A stretch of DNA of 64,000 nucleotides from Vibrio gelatinilyticus (GCF_022836845.1 NZ_JAJNNZ010000001.1:124001-188000), one strand, 5' to 3'. Positions 17,150 through 26,325 are shown, numbered from the stretch's first letter. Notes: generated from the letters alone by a model not told the origin. A program made the numbers and translations.

Positions 17150-19239
17150 AAATCTTCTCACTACTAACACTGCTTCTGTCGACACTGCTAAGCTTTTCGG
17201 TTAACGCCGATGAAGAGGAAATTGTTCAAGTGGGTGATCTTATTCAAGTGAGCTTACCCGGAGAAAGTTCGCTTAATCGCGGATTTCAAGTCGACAAAAA
17301 AGGTCGTATAACACTGCCGGAAGTCGGCCCTTTGTTTGTGGCTGGTTACGATGAAAAGCAACTTGAGAAGGTCGTATTGGAGTCATTGGAAACTATCTTT
17401 AGAGATCTCTCTAACGCTTCAGTTTACATTTCTGAGCGCCAGATCTTGGTCTCGATTCAGGGCTACGTAGAATCACCCGGCGAATATACACTGCCCTTTA
17501 ACTCCAATATTCAGATGGCGTTACATGCGGCTGGCGGTCTGCGCTCTGGCGCTCAGCTTAACAAGATGATTCTGAAAAGAGGCGCTAAACGAGAGCAATT
17601 CGACTACAAGCAGTTTCTCGACTCGGGTGATGACTCTCAGCTACCCACGTTACGCTCTCTCGACACGCTCTTTGTTCCAGCATCACCTCTGGTGGGTAAC
17701 ATTGAACAAGACTTCGACCCATCGAAATTAGCCGACGCTGGTGACAGCTCAGATTCAAGGTTGGCCATCAAAGTATTTGGTGAAGTCAATGCACCAGGCT
17801 CTTTTTCCTACAAGGACAATACCGACTTGGTCGATGTTCTAATGCGTGCAGGAGGGGTTACCCGTTATGCCAGTGTTGAGCAGATCCGAGTGATCAGCAA
17901 TAACTCTCCGACCTTATTTAACCTCAAACGATATTTAGATTCCGGTGACACAAACTTACTGCCACAGCTACAGCCTGGCTCCACCATTTTTGTGCCAAAG
18001 CAGGAAGAAGAAATTAAATCCGGGGCCAACACCGTCTATGTCATGGGCGAGGTATTTCAGCCTGGAGCCTTCGAAGGGAAACAAGGCGCGACATTTATGG
18101 ACATCCTCGCCAATGCCGGTGGTCCAACGCGCTATGCGGAAACAAGACAAATTCGTATCATCAAGTCCAGTGGTAAGGTGGTCAAATTTGACTTAACGGC
18201 CTTTACTGAAGGTATTACGGGTCAACCTGCCCCAGCGATTATGCCGGGTGACGCGATTTTTGTTCCAGAGAAAACTGATATGAACGAGAAATCGTGGTTA
18301 AAGATATCTCCAGATCGCGCAGTGAATGTCATTGGTGAGGTGGTGAGACCAGGCCGAATAGAATGGTCTGATGAAATGGATCTAATGGACTTACTGGCCC
18401 ATGTAGGTGGTCCAACGCTGCGCGCGGATACATCCAAGCTTGAAATCGCCACCAACGGTCGAATGACAGTGTTCGATTTGGATGCCTTTATTAAAAAAGG
18501 TGCACCAAAAGTCGAGCTGCCCCTTATTGCTGCTGGATCCATTGTTCGTATTCATGATTTGCCGCAAGATCCTTCTGACAACAAATCTCAATGGGTACGC
18601 CAAAGCTCAGATGCCTCGATCTACGTGTTCGGACAGGTTAACGCCCCCGGTCGTTATCGTTTTACTAATGAGATGCATTTCCTTGATATTCTATCGGCAG
18701 CTGATGGTCCGACAAAAGAAGCCGATATTCACAATATCCGAGTCACTCACCGCAACAATAAATACGCAAAAATTAGCAAGCTAAATCTATCACTTTATTT
18801 TGAAACCGGAGATGAGACGCTACTACCACTGGTTAAGCCCGGTGATACCGTTTACGTCCCAGAGAAGAATAAAAACTGGTTAGACACGCCTAAAGAAGAA
18901 ACCGTTAGGGTATTAGGCGCGGTTAAGAATCCTGGGCGTTACGTGTTCAACGATAACATGACAATACTTGATATCTTAGCTGAAGCTGGCGGCCCTAGTG
19001 ACATTGCGCATTTAGAAAAGATCAGCATTGTCAATATCTCGTGCTGCCAAGGGCAAGCTCGAAGCTTTGACCTCGTTTCATTTAGCAAAACCGCGGATAT
19101 CCGAAAGCTTCCGGTATTGCGAGCCGGTGACACCATTTACATCCCCAACCAAAGAGAAAGTTTTAGTGAAAAAGCTCGTTTAGCATTATCAGACATATTA
19201 AGACTGACCACGACCATCGTGTTAATAGGAGCACTGTAA
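17146..19239 (+). CDS. sypC: Wza-like polysaccharide export protein SypC, extended with SLBB repeats
   Basis: 697 residues, far longer than Wza (about 380). A signal peptide (residues 1-21, cut after VNA) is followed by a poly-export domain (VGDLIQVSLPGESSLNRG, VDKKGRITLPEVG) and six SLBB-like units. The units start with QGYVESPGEYTL, FGEVNAPGSFSY, MGEVFQPGAFEG, IGEVVRPGRIEW, FGQVNAPGRYRF and LGAVKNPGRYVF, each ending near an AGGP/ADGP-type turn. A short hydrophobic C-terminal segment (LRLTTTIVLIGAL) may be a membrane anchor. It should form the periplasmic/outer-membrane channel for the polymer. Start overlaps sypB and stop overlaps sypD (TAATG). Confidence 0.9.
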   Translation: MKIFSLLTLLLSTLLSFSVNADEEEIVQVGDLIQVSLPGESSLNRGFQVDKKGRITLPEVGPLFVAGYDEKQLEKVVLESLETIFRDLSNASVYISERQILVSIQGYVESPGEYTLPFNSNIQMALHAAGGLRSGAQLNKMILKRGAKREQFDYKQFLDSGDDSQLPTLRSLDTLFVPASPLVGNIEQDFDPSKLADAGDSSDSRLAIKVFGEVNAPGSFSYKDNTDLVDVLMRAGGVTRYASVEQIRVISNNSPTLFNLKRYLDSGDTNLLPQLQPGSTIFVPKQEEEIKSGANTVYVMGEVFQPGAFEGKQGATFMDILANAGGPTRYAETRQIRIIKSSGKVVKFDLTAFTEGITGQPAPAIMPGDAIFVPEKTDMNEKSWLKISPDRAVNVIGEVVRPGRIEWSDEMDLMDLLAHVGGPTLRADTSKLEIATNGRMTVFDLDAFIKKGAPKVELPLIAAGSIVRIHDLPQDPSDNKSQWVRQSSDASIYVFGQVNAPGRYRFTNEMHFLDILSAADGPTKEADIHNIRVTHRNNKYAKISKLNLSLYFETGDETLLPLVKPGDTVYVPEKNKNWLDTPKEETVRVLGAVKNPGRYVFNDNMTILDILAEAGGPSDIAHLEKISIVNISCCQGQARSFDLVSFSKTADIRKLPVLRAGDTIYIPNQRESFSEKARLALSDILRLTTTIVLIGAL

Positions 19240-19937
19240 TGACTATTCCAGCGACTCATACCGAAATCGAACAGATTTATCTTAATGCAGAGATGCAAGG
19301 TTGCCGTTCAATTTGTATTACAGCTTGTAACTCCGGTGACGGTTCCACCAGCATTGCCTCGTCTCTTGCCGAAAGGTATATTCTTGCTGGCTACCGCACT
19401 TTACTTGTTGATATGAACCTCTATAGCCCATCTTTTTCCCCTATCGAATTACCCATTCGCCAACAAGATGCTGAGATGCCCTGGATTGAAGATCGCCGTT
19501 CAAGGCGACTATTTTGCGGCTATCCAGTGCCACAAGATCAAGGCACGATGCTAATGTATAAGGACCCGACAACACTGAAAAACATTGTCGCTCAATGGCG
19601 CGATAAATTTGAACGAATCGTTATCGACACCTCTCCGATCTTAAACATCAACCGCGGTAATATTCCCGCACAATGCGTAGCAAGTGCTGTTGATGGTACG
19701 TTTCTCGTCGTATTGAGTGGTACGACTCTCAGCCATCAAATTGAAGAGGCTATCGATATACTCGGTAACGCTGCAAATGCCACTGTATTAGGGACCGTAC
19801 TTAATACTCGTGACCAACCCACTCTTGCCAGTGAAATTTGTCGCGAAATAGATCGTTTAAAATTCGCCCCTAAGAAGATACGTGTGTGGCTGAAACGTAA
19901 AGTGAGTAATAATCGATTTCTCTCCATGCAGGTTTGA
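19239..19937 (+). CDS. sypD: Wzc/CpsD-type ATPase SypD with an altered P-loop
   Basis: 232 residues, the cytoplasmic ATPase module of a split Wzc (the Wzz-like part is sypO). The Walker A' region TLLVDMNLY (Asp59) and Walker B ERIVIDTSP are clear. The Walker A segment reads ACNSGDGSTSIAS: the usual GxGK[ST] lysine is Ser36. No tyrosine cluster exists at the C-terminus (ends NNRFLSMQV), so classical BY-kinase autophosphorylation is unlikely. It may act as a nucleotide-sensing or purely structural partner of SypO. It is coupled to sypC by a one-base overlap. A 111-base gap separates it from sypG. Confidence 0.82.
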   Translation: MTIPATHTEIEQIYLNAEMQGCRSICITACNSGDGSTSIASSLAERYILAGYRTLLVDMNLYSPSFSPIELPIRQQDAEMPWIEDRRSRRLFCGYPVPQDQGTMLMYKDPTTLKNIVAQWRDKFERIVIDTSPILNINRGNIPAQCVASAVDGTFLVVLSGTTLSHQIEEAIDILGNAANATVLGTVLNTRDQPTLASEICREIDRLKFAPKKIRVWLKRKVSNNRFLSMQV

Positions 19938-20048
19938 CCTCTAACAATCTTATTTGATTCATACTGTTAGCGCATAGTTCTTCGTAACTTCTCGCCAATG
20001 TAGTCTATGCTTAAACAAGGTTGGTTATTTGGTCAGGGATAGATATAA

Positions 20049-21548
20049 ATGAACCCCAAAATTCTTTTGGTAGAAGACTCTTCATCACTTGCTGTTCTCT
20101 ACAAGCAATACTTAAAAAATGAGCCATATGACGTCGTCCACGTTGAAAAAGGACAGGAAGCAATACGATTTTTGCAACGAACACACCCTTCTATTGTGAT
20201 TCTTGATTTGCAATTACCCGATATGCAAGGAGACCAAATTCTTCAGTGGATGGATGAGCACGACATCAAGGTCCCGGTAATCATCGCTACGGCACACGGT
20301 AGTGTGGACCTTGCAGTCAAACTCATTCATCTTGGCGCTAAAGACTTCCTAGAAAAGCCCATTAGAGCGGACCGCCTGAAAACATCGATAAAGATTCATC
20401 TAAAACAAGCAAAATTAGAGACCATGCTTGAAGATATGCAGCAAAAAATGGAACGCTCTCGGTACCATGGCTTTATTGGATCAAGCGCTCCGATGCAAGC
20501 AACCTATAAAATGATTGAGTCTGTCGCGCCCACCACGGCCAGTGTCTTCATTATCGGAGAAAGTGGTACAGGTAAAGAAGTCTGCGCAAACGCTATTCAC
20601 GATGAAAGTGACCGCTGTGACAAGGAGTTTGTGGCTATTAACTGTGGGGCAATACCGAAAGACCTCATGGAAAGCGAAATATTTGGTCACACCAAAGGCG
20701 CTTTTACCGGAGCAACCTCAGATCGCAAAGGCGCTGCTACCCAAGCGCACGGAGGCACGTTATTCCTTGATGAACTGTGCGAAATGGATTTGGATATGCA
20801 GAAAAAGTTACTGCGTTTTCTACAAACCGGCACCTTTACTCCGCTAGGAGCCAATAAGGAAGTCAAAGTTGACGTCCGCATTATTTGCGCGACCAACCGA
20901 GACCCACTCAAAGAAGTCAGAGAGGGCCGATTTAGAGAGGATTTATATTATCGCGTTCACGTCGTTCCTGTTCACCTCGCACCTCTTCGCGAGAGGGGTA
21001 AAGACATCGTCGCCCTCGCTCAGCATTTTTTAAAGCTTTATGCCAAACAAGACAAAAAAACATTCCAGACAATTTCTAAGGAAGCACAAAGCCTACTCTC
21101 TAGCTACGCTTGGCCAGGAAATGTTCGCCAGCTTCAAAATATACTTCGGAATATCGTAGTGCTCAACAATGAGAAAGTGCTCAACAGTGAACTGTTGCCA
21201 ATGGAAGTCAAACAAGTCTCCCAAAAGCAGGCTATCTCCCACCAAAAGACGCAAGTGCCCGCACCTTCTTCGCATGTCCATCTCCAAACAACCGAGCAAG
21301 GCATCGCTAAGGCACCGATAGAGACATCAACCACAGAAGCTCCTGTGCCAATCGAACCGTCTTCACATCAAACGAAGCCTGTTACCATTCGTCCAATGTG
21401 GATCGTCGAAAGAGAAACCATACAAGAAGCAATAGAATACTGTGATGGGAACGTGCTCAATGCTGCGGTGCTGTTAGAGCTGAGCCCTTCAACAGTCTAT
21501 CGTAAAAAACAGGCATGGGAGGCCAACGATGAGCTCAGTCAAACCTAA
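20049..21548 (+). CDS. sypG: Sigma-54-dependent response regulator SypG
   Basis: 499 residues in three parts. A receiver domain (1-120) has E9/D10, the phospho-acceptor Asp53 (ILDLQLPD), Thr81 and Lys103. An AAA+ domain (about 140-380) has the Walker A GESGTGKE, the sigma-54 contact loop GAFTGA and Walker B GTLFLDEL. After a Gln/Pro/Ser/Thr-rich linker of about 70 residues comes a Fis-type helix-turn-helix (NVLNAAVLLELSPSTVYRKKQ). In V. fischeri SypG activates the syp promoters. In this cluster it follows sypD directly, where V. fischeri has sypE and sypF. Its 3' end overlaps sypH by 20 bases. Confidence 0.93.
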   Translation: MNPKILLVEDSSSLAVLYKQYLKNEPYDVVHVEKGQEAIRFLQRTHPSIVILDLQLPDMQGDQILQWMDEHDIKVPVIIATAHGSVDLAVKLIHLGAKDFLEKPIRADRLKTSIKIHLKQAKLETMLEDMQQKMERSRYHGFIGSSAPMQATYKMIESVAPTTASVFIIGESGTGKEVCANAIHDESDRCDKEFVAINCGAIPKDLMESEIFGHTKGAFTGATSDRKGAATQAHGGTLFLDELCEMDLDMQKKLLRFLQTGTFTPLGANKEVKVDVRIICATNRDPLKEVREGRFREDLYYRVHVVPVHLAPLRERGKDIVALAQHFLKLYAKQDKKTFQTISKEAQSLLSSYAWPGNVRQLQNILRNIVVLNNEKVLNSELLPMEVKQVSQKQAISHQKTQVPAPSSHVHLQTTEQGIAKAPIETSTTEAPVPIEPSSHQTKPVTIRPMWIVERETIQEAIEYCDGNVLNAAVLLELSPSTVYRKKQAWEANDELSQT

Positions 21549-22563
21549 TGACTTGTTACTGATTGTCGACAGTTCAAACTTCGGGGGCATTGAAGCTCAT
21601 GTTCTTCAGCTAAGCCTTGCAATGCGACTTCAGTCTGTCCATGTGACTGCGGTGCTGCTGGATAGCTATTCGGATAACCCCCTTATCCAAAAGCTTAAAG
21701 AGCATCAAGTCGATTATCTTTGTCTCAAGCAGATGTTTCCCAAAATCCCTTTTTGGAAGCGCCTTCATCAATTGATGATGGAGAGGTGCCCAAAAGCGAT
21801 ACACAGTCACGGCTACAAAGCCAATCTACTTTGCCGCTGGACTCAACTACGCTGGCCCAATAACAGTATCGCTTACGTGGCTTCGTTTCACGCGGGCGAA
21901 ACGCCTAAAGGGCGAGTTCGACTGTATGACATGCTAGACCGCTATACCGCGTTTTTAAGTGACAATAACATTTGCGTCAGTAAACGAATTCAAGAGAAAC
22001 TGCCATGCCACTCATCGGTAGTCCGCAATTTTGTTTCTATGCCAACTGACTTACAAGTCAATGATAAGCAAATAGCATTTGTTGGCCGACTTAGCCATGA
22101 AAAAGCCCCTGACCGATTCATTCAGCTAGCAGCGAAACTACCCAGCGTTGCCTTTCATATATACGGTTCTGGTCCAATGGAGCAAGAGATCAAACAAAGC
22201 GCCCCACCCAATGTGTTTCTCCACGGACATCAAAGCGACATGACTCAGGTTTGGAGTAACATTGAAATGCTTGTCATGCCCTCTCGTTATGAGGGATTAC
22301 CGATGGCTGCTCTTGAAGCTATGTCACGAAAAATTCCCGTGTTATCAAGCCCCGTAGGCGAAATGCCGTCGTTAATTCAACATGACATTAATGGCTGGAT
22401 AGCCAAATCAGACGCAGAGCTCAAGGACTACGTGGAATACTGGTGTTCTCTTAATAAGGTCGATAAAGAAGCCATAAAATCACATGCTCATGCAACAATT
22501 GAACAGCACTACTCCGCCGAAGCGGTATTACCTAACTTTCTAAGCGCGTATCAGTTTCTATAG
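21529..22563 (+). CDS. sypH: GT4-type glycosyltransferase SypH
   Basis: 344 residues with a GT-B fold. NFGGIEAHVLQLS near the N-terminus is the typical GGxExH acceptor-side motif. FVGRLSHEKAPDRFI starts the C-terminal domain, and PSRYEGLPMAALEAMS carries the EX7E nucleotide-sugar motif. It should add a sugar to the growing lipid-linked repeat unit on the cytoplasmic face. The start at 21529 lies within sypG and has GGAGG six bases upstream, so translation is coupled. The sugar cannot be deduced. Confidence 0.85.
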   Translation: MSSVKPNDLLLIVDSSNFGGIEAHVLQLSLAMRLQSVHVTAVLLDSYSDNPLIQKLKEHQVDYLCLKQMFPKIPFWKRLHQLMMERCPKAIHSHGYKANLLCRWTQLRWPNNSIAYVASFHAGETPKGRVRLYDMLDRYTAFLSDNNICVSKRIQEKLPCHSSVVRNFVSMPTDLQVNDKQIAFVGRLSHEKAPDRFIQLAAKLPSVAFHIYGSGPMEQEIKQSAPPNVFLHGHQSDMTQVWSNIEMLVMPSRYEGLPMAALEAMSRKIPVLSSPVGEMPSLIQHDINGWIAKSDAELKDYVEYWCSLNKVDKEAIKSHAHATIEQHYSAEAVLPNFLSAYQFL

Positions 22564-22577
22564 TCCATTCAAGTTGA

Positions 22578-22592
22578 CTCTCATATTGAGAA
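22578..22592. promoter_or_regulatory. Putative SypG enhancer upstream of sypI
   Basis: CTCTCATATTGAGAA; read on the minus strand it is TTCTCAATATGAGAG, with the shared TCTCA-N3-TGA core. It ends 71 bases before the -24 GG. Confidence 0.6.
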
Positions 22593-22662
22593 TATCCAGT
22601 CAATAATCCATGAAAAAATAAATAAGCAATATAAAATCAAAAAGTTAAATCAACACTCTTAT

Positions 22663-22678
22663 TGGCACCTCCCTTGCT
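22663..22678 (+). promoter_or_regulatory. Sigma-54 promoter of sypI
   Basis: TGGCACCTCCCTTGCT matches TGGCAC-N5-TTGCW perfectly, with GG and GC 10 bases apart. Predicted start near 22689. Confidence 0.92.
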
Positions 22679-22714
22679 TTACCTATTTCAACTGAACAAA
22701 TGAAAGGTGAGCTC

Positions 22715-22771
22715 ATGAAAGCTTTCGGTACCAATTCAATTGAGTGGGGAGCATTCTATGTCAGTGCATAA
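22715..22771 (+). CDS. Possible 18-residue leader peptide upstream of sypI
   Basis: ATG AAA GCT TTC ... GCA TAA encodes MKAFGTNSIEWGAFYVSA. It has AAAGGTGAG as Shine-Dalgarno with 7 bases spacing, begins about 26 bases into the predicted sigma-54 transcript, and its stop lies 11 bases past the sypI ATG (22758) in another frame. It could couple ribosomes onto sypI. No similarity is known to me; it may be a chance ORF. Confidence 0.35.
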   Translation: MKAFGTNSIEWGAFYVSA

Positions 22772-23972
22772 GTCCCATTGCTTGATCTTCGACGCTGCGG
22801 TATCGGCAACCACTCGAGAAACGACTCAAAGAGCTCTCACTAACTGTGCTCATAATCATGTTGACTACACAATACTCACCAAGGACAAAAAATCATGGCA
22901 GAAAAGTGAGTTCTGCGCTCATCACAATGTCCAATTTAGTCTCCTCCCTGATTGGGTGTCACAGCAATCTCACTCTACTTTGCAGCGATGGTCCTCTCAC
23001 TTCATCTTACTGCTCATGCTTCTGTGGAATCTCGGTTTCAGACGTAAAAAAGACTTGGTCATTGGGATAAGCAATCCATACTTGGATAAACCTCTTTACC
23101 AGATGCGTTTATGGTTTGGCTTCCAACTGACACAGTTTGTGCAAGAAAAATTCACCCCAAACGCTTCTTCAGGTAAAGGATGCTGTCAATCCGATCGCTT
23201 ATTTTATCTACCGTCACTGGCCGAAGATATCATCAAAGCTATAGAGTGCTTTCAACATGCTGAACTGCCTGAAATACAGGCGAACCACTGCGCACAAATC
23301 AAATTCGCTTCACTAAACGCTCAAGAGATGATACCTGATCTTTCTCTATCAGACTGGCCATCTCAATGCCAGTACAACACGCCAAAGCTGTTTTGGAGTG
23401 CCTCATCAGATCCAAATGAATCCTTCCTAGATATCATTGAGTCGTTGAAAACGCTCTCCCAACAAAGAGCAATCCAAGGGGCTATCTGTTTTAGAAAAAA
23501 GGCGAATGCAATCTTACACTCTCAATACGAGGCTATGCCCATGACTCCCATTAAAGGGATTGAGTGGTTTGAAAATGCTCCTTACATTGATGCCCTTCGC
23601 TCGCAATGCAATATTTTATTAATCAGCCCCAATCATCTTAATGTCGAGCGAGATGTTCTGTTCGCGATGGCGGCGGGCATGTGTGTCGTGCTGCCAAAAG
23701 ATAACTCATATTGGGACAATCAACTTACCGAAAACATCCATTGCATGAAATACCAACCACAGAACCTGCAATCCTTGGTTGAGACGATTAACGCATTACT
23801 TGATGACTGCGACTTGATTTACCAGATAGGGCTCAATGCCTCAGAATTGGCGCAAAAAATACAAGGCGTTGATAGTTATAAAACGATTAGCCGCTACATC
23901 AATCAAACTCTCGAACCACGCGATAAAACGGTCGTCGACACTGACATAGTCAAAAAAAGATCGGGGATTTGA
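22758..23972 (+). CDS. sypI: Putative glycosyltransferase SypI
   Basis: 404 residues. Divergent GT-B-like protein: the C-terminal part (FWSASSDPNESFLDIIESL, then LRSQCNILLISPNHLNVERDV and FAMAAGMCVVLPKDNSYW, given in pieces) follows the layout of a GT1/GT4 nucleotide-sugar domain, but the classical EX7E motif is degenerate. A hydrophobic stretch (SHFILLLMLLWNLGF, about 79-93) may associate with the membrane. The frame is open from a TTG at 22740, but GGGGAG six bases before ATG 22758 favours that start. The syp position (after sypH, with its own sigma-54 promoter) is the main reason for the name. Confidence 0.7.
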   Translation: MSVHKSHCLIFDAAVSATTRETTQRALTNCAHNHVDYTILTKDKKSWQKSEFCAHHNVQFSLLPDWVSQQSHSTLQRWSSHFILLLMLLWNLGFRRKKDLVIGISNPYLDKPLYQMRLWFGFQLTQFVQEKFTPNASSGKGCCQSDRLFYLPSLAEDIIKAIECFQHAELPEIQANHCAQIKFASLNAQEMIPDLSLSDWPSQCQYNTPKLFWSASSDPNESFLDIIESLKTLSQQRAIQGAICFRKKANAILHSQYEAMPMTPIKGIEWFENAPYIDALRSQCNILLISPNHLNVERDVLFAMAAGMCVVLPKDNSYWDNQLTENIHCMKYQPQNLQSLVETINALLDDCDLIYQIGLNASELAQKIQGVDSYKTISRYINQTLEPRDKTVVDTDIVKKRSGI

Positions 23973-24096
23973 AGAAATTAGACTCAATGGTGATTAATCA
24001 AAATGGCGTTCGAAATGAGCCAGTCGGCATCCTAAACTGTTTATTTTGATGATCAATGCGAATGTAAAAGAGACAATAAGGTGATAAAGGGACGCA

Positions 24097-25479
24097 ATGA
24101 TTAATATCAAGCAATCAAATCACATCCTGTTAACGGGAGCCATTTGTACCTTAATCGGCATGATTTGGTATCTTGCGCCAAACCCTATTGTGGGTATGGT
24201 ACTCGCGTTCGTTCCGCTTGGTATCTTATTCGTACTCAGTCAGACTTTCTGGCTCGTCACCTTATTTGTGGTCTTTTCATTCTTTCGGATCCACGAAGTA
24301 TTCCCGGCAATTTACAACTTCAAAATTCCATTGCTGCTGTCCATGGGCGCACTCTCTGCCCTGCTCTGGCATTCACTCATAAGCCGAAACCTGAAACTGT
24401 ATTGGCACCCTACCTTTTTGTGGCTGGTTATCTTCTGGCTATTGGTTTTCTTTGGATTGTTTGCCGCGTCGAATGTCGGTATTGCCGTTTCAACCTTTAC
24501 AGCCACTTATTGGAAGATCATTGTAATGACACTTGCCATCGCTTGGTTGGTCAAAACGGAAAAAGACCTCGCTCGCTTTTCAATGTTGATCATTCTATCT
24601 GGCATCATCGTTGGTACAGTGGCTCTTTATAATTCGGTCAATGGTATTGGGCTAGTCGAAGGGTCGCGTGTCACGATAGGGCGCGAATTTGGCTCTATGC
24701 TGGGCGACCCAAATGATTTGTCTCTGGTGCTGATGTTTCCACTGGCTTTCGCAATTAGCCTCGCCACCACAAGAAAAATCCCGATCATTCCAAAGCTACT
24801 TAGCATCATCACGATAGTCATTCTAATGCTAGCGATTCTTGCAACTCAAAGTCGTGGGGGGTTGTTAGGCTCACTATCGGTATTTAGCGTTTTCGCCTGG
24901 CGAATGATTAAATCGAAAACTCTTTTTTTCACATTAGGTGCAATTGCAGCCATTGTTCTTTATGCCGTTGCGGGTATCTCAGACAGGTCATCAGGAGGGG
25001 CCGCTGAAGAAGGTGTTGATGAATCAGCTATGGGACGAATCTATGCTTGGGAGGCCGCGATTCGCATGGCTGTTGAAAATCCACTCACCGGTGTAGGGCT
25101 CGAAAACTTTTTCTACAACTATTTCTATTACAGCTCTCACTGGGATGGGCTAAACCACGCCGTTCATAGTACTTGGTTCGGCGTTTTGGCCGAAACAGGG
25201 TTTCTTGGGTTGATCGTCTTCGTCACCAGCATTGTATCTCTATTTAAGACGGCGCGTCGTACCCTCGATTCTCTTGGTGCTCTACCTACTCCCCCTCCCT
25301 ATATTATGGCCAGTGCACTCGCAGCATTTAGTGGTCTAGTTGGTACCTGTGTATCTGGAACATTTCTTACCCAAGGCTTTAACTGGCCCATCAACATCCT
25401 CGCCGCTGTAACCATCGCTGTATCACAAATTGCAAATCAAATTGAGAAGCCAAAAAATCTTAAGGGAAAAGAAAACTAA
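24097..25479 (+). CDS. sypL: O-antigen ligase/polymerase (Wzy-like) membrane protein
   Basis: 460 residues with about 11 membrane segments. The Wzy_C/O-antigen ligase signature is clear: LGDPNDLSLVLMFPL, then TQSRGGLLGS, the long periplasmic loop with GRIYAWEAAIRMAVENP and GVGLENFFYNYFYY, and HAVHSTWFGVLAETG. It should polymerise or ligate lipid-linked repeat units in the periplasm. I name it sypL by position before sypM. V. fischeri has sypJ and sypK between sypI and sypL, which are missing here, so assignment as sypK/sypL is somewhat uncertain. A 124-base gap without a visible promoter precedes it. Confidence 0.75.
   Translation: MINIKQSNHILLTGAICTLIGMIWYLAPNPIVGMVLAFVPLGILFVLSQTFWLVTLFVVFSFFRIHEVFPAIYNFKIPLLLSMGALSALLWHSLISRNLKLYWHPTFLWLVIFWLLVFFGLFAASNVGIAVSTFTATYWKIIVMTLAIAWLVKTEKDLARFSMLIILSGIIVGTVALYNSVNGIGLVEGSRVTIGREFGSMLGDPNDLSLVLMFPLAFAISLATTRKIPIIPKLLSIITIVILMLAILATQSRGGLLGSLSVFSVFAWRMIKSKTLFFTLGAIAAIVLYAVAGISDRSSGGAAEEGVDESAMGRIYAWEAAIRMAVENPLTGVGLENFFYNYFYYSSHWDGLNHAVHSTWFGVLAETGFLGLIVFVTSIVSLFKTARRTLDSLGALPTPPPYIMASALAAFSGLVGTCVSGTFLTQGFNWPINILAAVTIAVSQIANQIEKPKNLKGKEN
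25434..25448. promoter_or_regulatory. Putative SypG enhancer upstream of sypM
   Basis: AAATCAAATTGAGAA, on the minus strand TTCTCAATTTGATTT, has the shared core. It lies inside the 3' end of the upstream coding region, ending 59 bases before the candidate -24 GG. Confidence 0.5.
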
Positions 25480-25506
25480 CCATCTGTATTTATTAATGAT
25501 TTATTT

Positions 25507-25522
25507 TGGCATAGATCATGTA
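25507..25522 (+). promoter_or_regulatory. Candidate weak sigma-54 promoter of sypM
   Basis: TGGCATAGATCATGTA has a good -24 element, but the -12 GC is GT. Its place before sypM matches a sigma-54 promoter of V. fischeri syp and it has an upstream enhancer motif. On sequence alone it is marginal. Confidence 0.5.
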
Positions 25523-25560
25523 AAGGATTAAGAACACCTCCTAAGGCAAGGACAGCGACG

Positions 25561-26325
25561 ATGAGCACTATGACTATTTCAAATTTCAAACATTGGCTAC
25601 GTAATCATCCCAATCCCAAAATGAGAGAGATCTTTGTTATTTTGAAAAAGGTGCGCAATTTCGAGTTTCCGACGCCAAAGGTCTACAACAAAGTCATGCA
25701 CTTTTCCATCAAAGCCGTGACCAGCTTAGTCAACGAATTGTTACGAGTGTTGATTTATACCCCCGCTTTTAAGGGACGCCTAGCTCAGTACGGTAAACAA
25801 CTCTATCTTTACGGTGGCATTCCATTTGTGAGCGGCTCTCTATCCATTTCAATCGGTAATCAATGCCGTATTTCTGGCCATACGACTTTCAGCGGCCGTT
25901 CATGCAGCTACAATCCTCAACTCATCGTTGGTGATAATGTGGATATAGGATGGCAAAACACCATAGCGGTGGGACGAAAAGTCATCCTTGGAGATAACGT
26001 TCGTCTGGCAGGGAAAGTTTATCTATTTGGTTACTCTGGCCACCCACTCGATGCCAAACAGCGTGCTGAAGGGGCGCCTGATGAAGAATCACGAATCGGT
26101 GATATCCACTTAGAGAAAGATGTGTGGCTAGCCAGTAATGTGATCGTGCAAAGTGGAGTCACCATTGGGCAAGGTACAATTGTCGCAGCGGGTAGCGTCG
26201 TTACTAAAAGCCTACCTCCTTTTGTCTTAGCCGGTGGCTCTCCAGCAAAAGTCATTCGCTCTATAGCGCCAGATCAGAACAAAGAATCAACAGAAGCTCG
26301 CTATACTAAGGAAGGTGCACAATGA
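25561..26325 (+). CDS. sypM: Hexapeptide-repeat acetyltransferase SypM
   Basis: 254 residues. The second half is a left-handed beta-helix with isoleucine-patch hexapeptides (IGNQCRISG, VGDNVDIGW, ILGDNVRLAG, VWLASNVIVQSGVTIGQGTIV) and the typical C-terminal GSVVTK...AGGSPAKVIR. The catalytic-type His is in FGYSGHPLD. It probably O-acetylates a sugar of the exopolysaccharide, which would alter its charge and adhesiveness. Its end overlaps sypN (ATGA). The N-terminal 80 residues are helical and basic. Confidence 0.85.
   Translation: MSTMTISNFKHWLRNHPNPKMREIFVILKKVRNFEFPTPKVYNKVMHFSIKAVTSLVNELLRVLIYTPAFKGRLAQYGKQLYLYGGIPFVSGSLSISIGNQCRISGHTTFSGRSCSYNPQLIVGDNVDIGWQNTIAVGRKVILGDNVRLAGKVYLFGYSGHPLDAKQRAEGAPDEESRIGDIHLEKDVWLASNVIVQSGVTIGQGTIVAAGSVVTKSLPPFVLAGGSPAKVIRSIAPDQNKESTEARYTKEGAQ

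Noticed and set aside
24144..24632. 162-codon ORF overlapping the O-antigen ligase gene in another frame
   Set aside because: The longer frame encodes a clear Wzy/ligase-type protein with conserved motifs; this frame has Cys/Arg-rich shadow composition.
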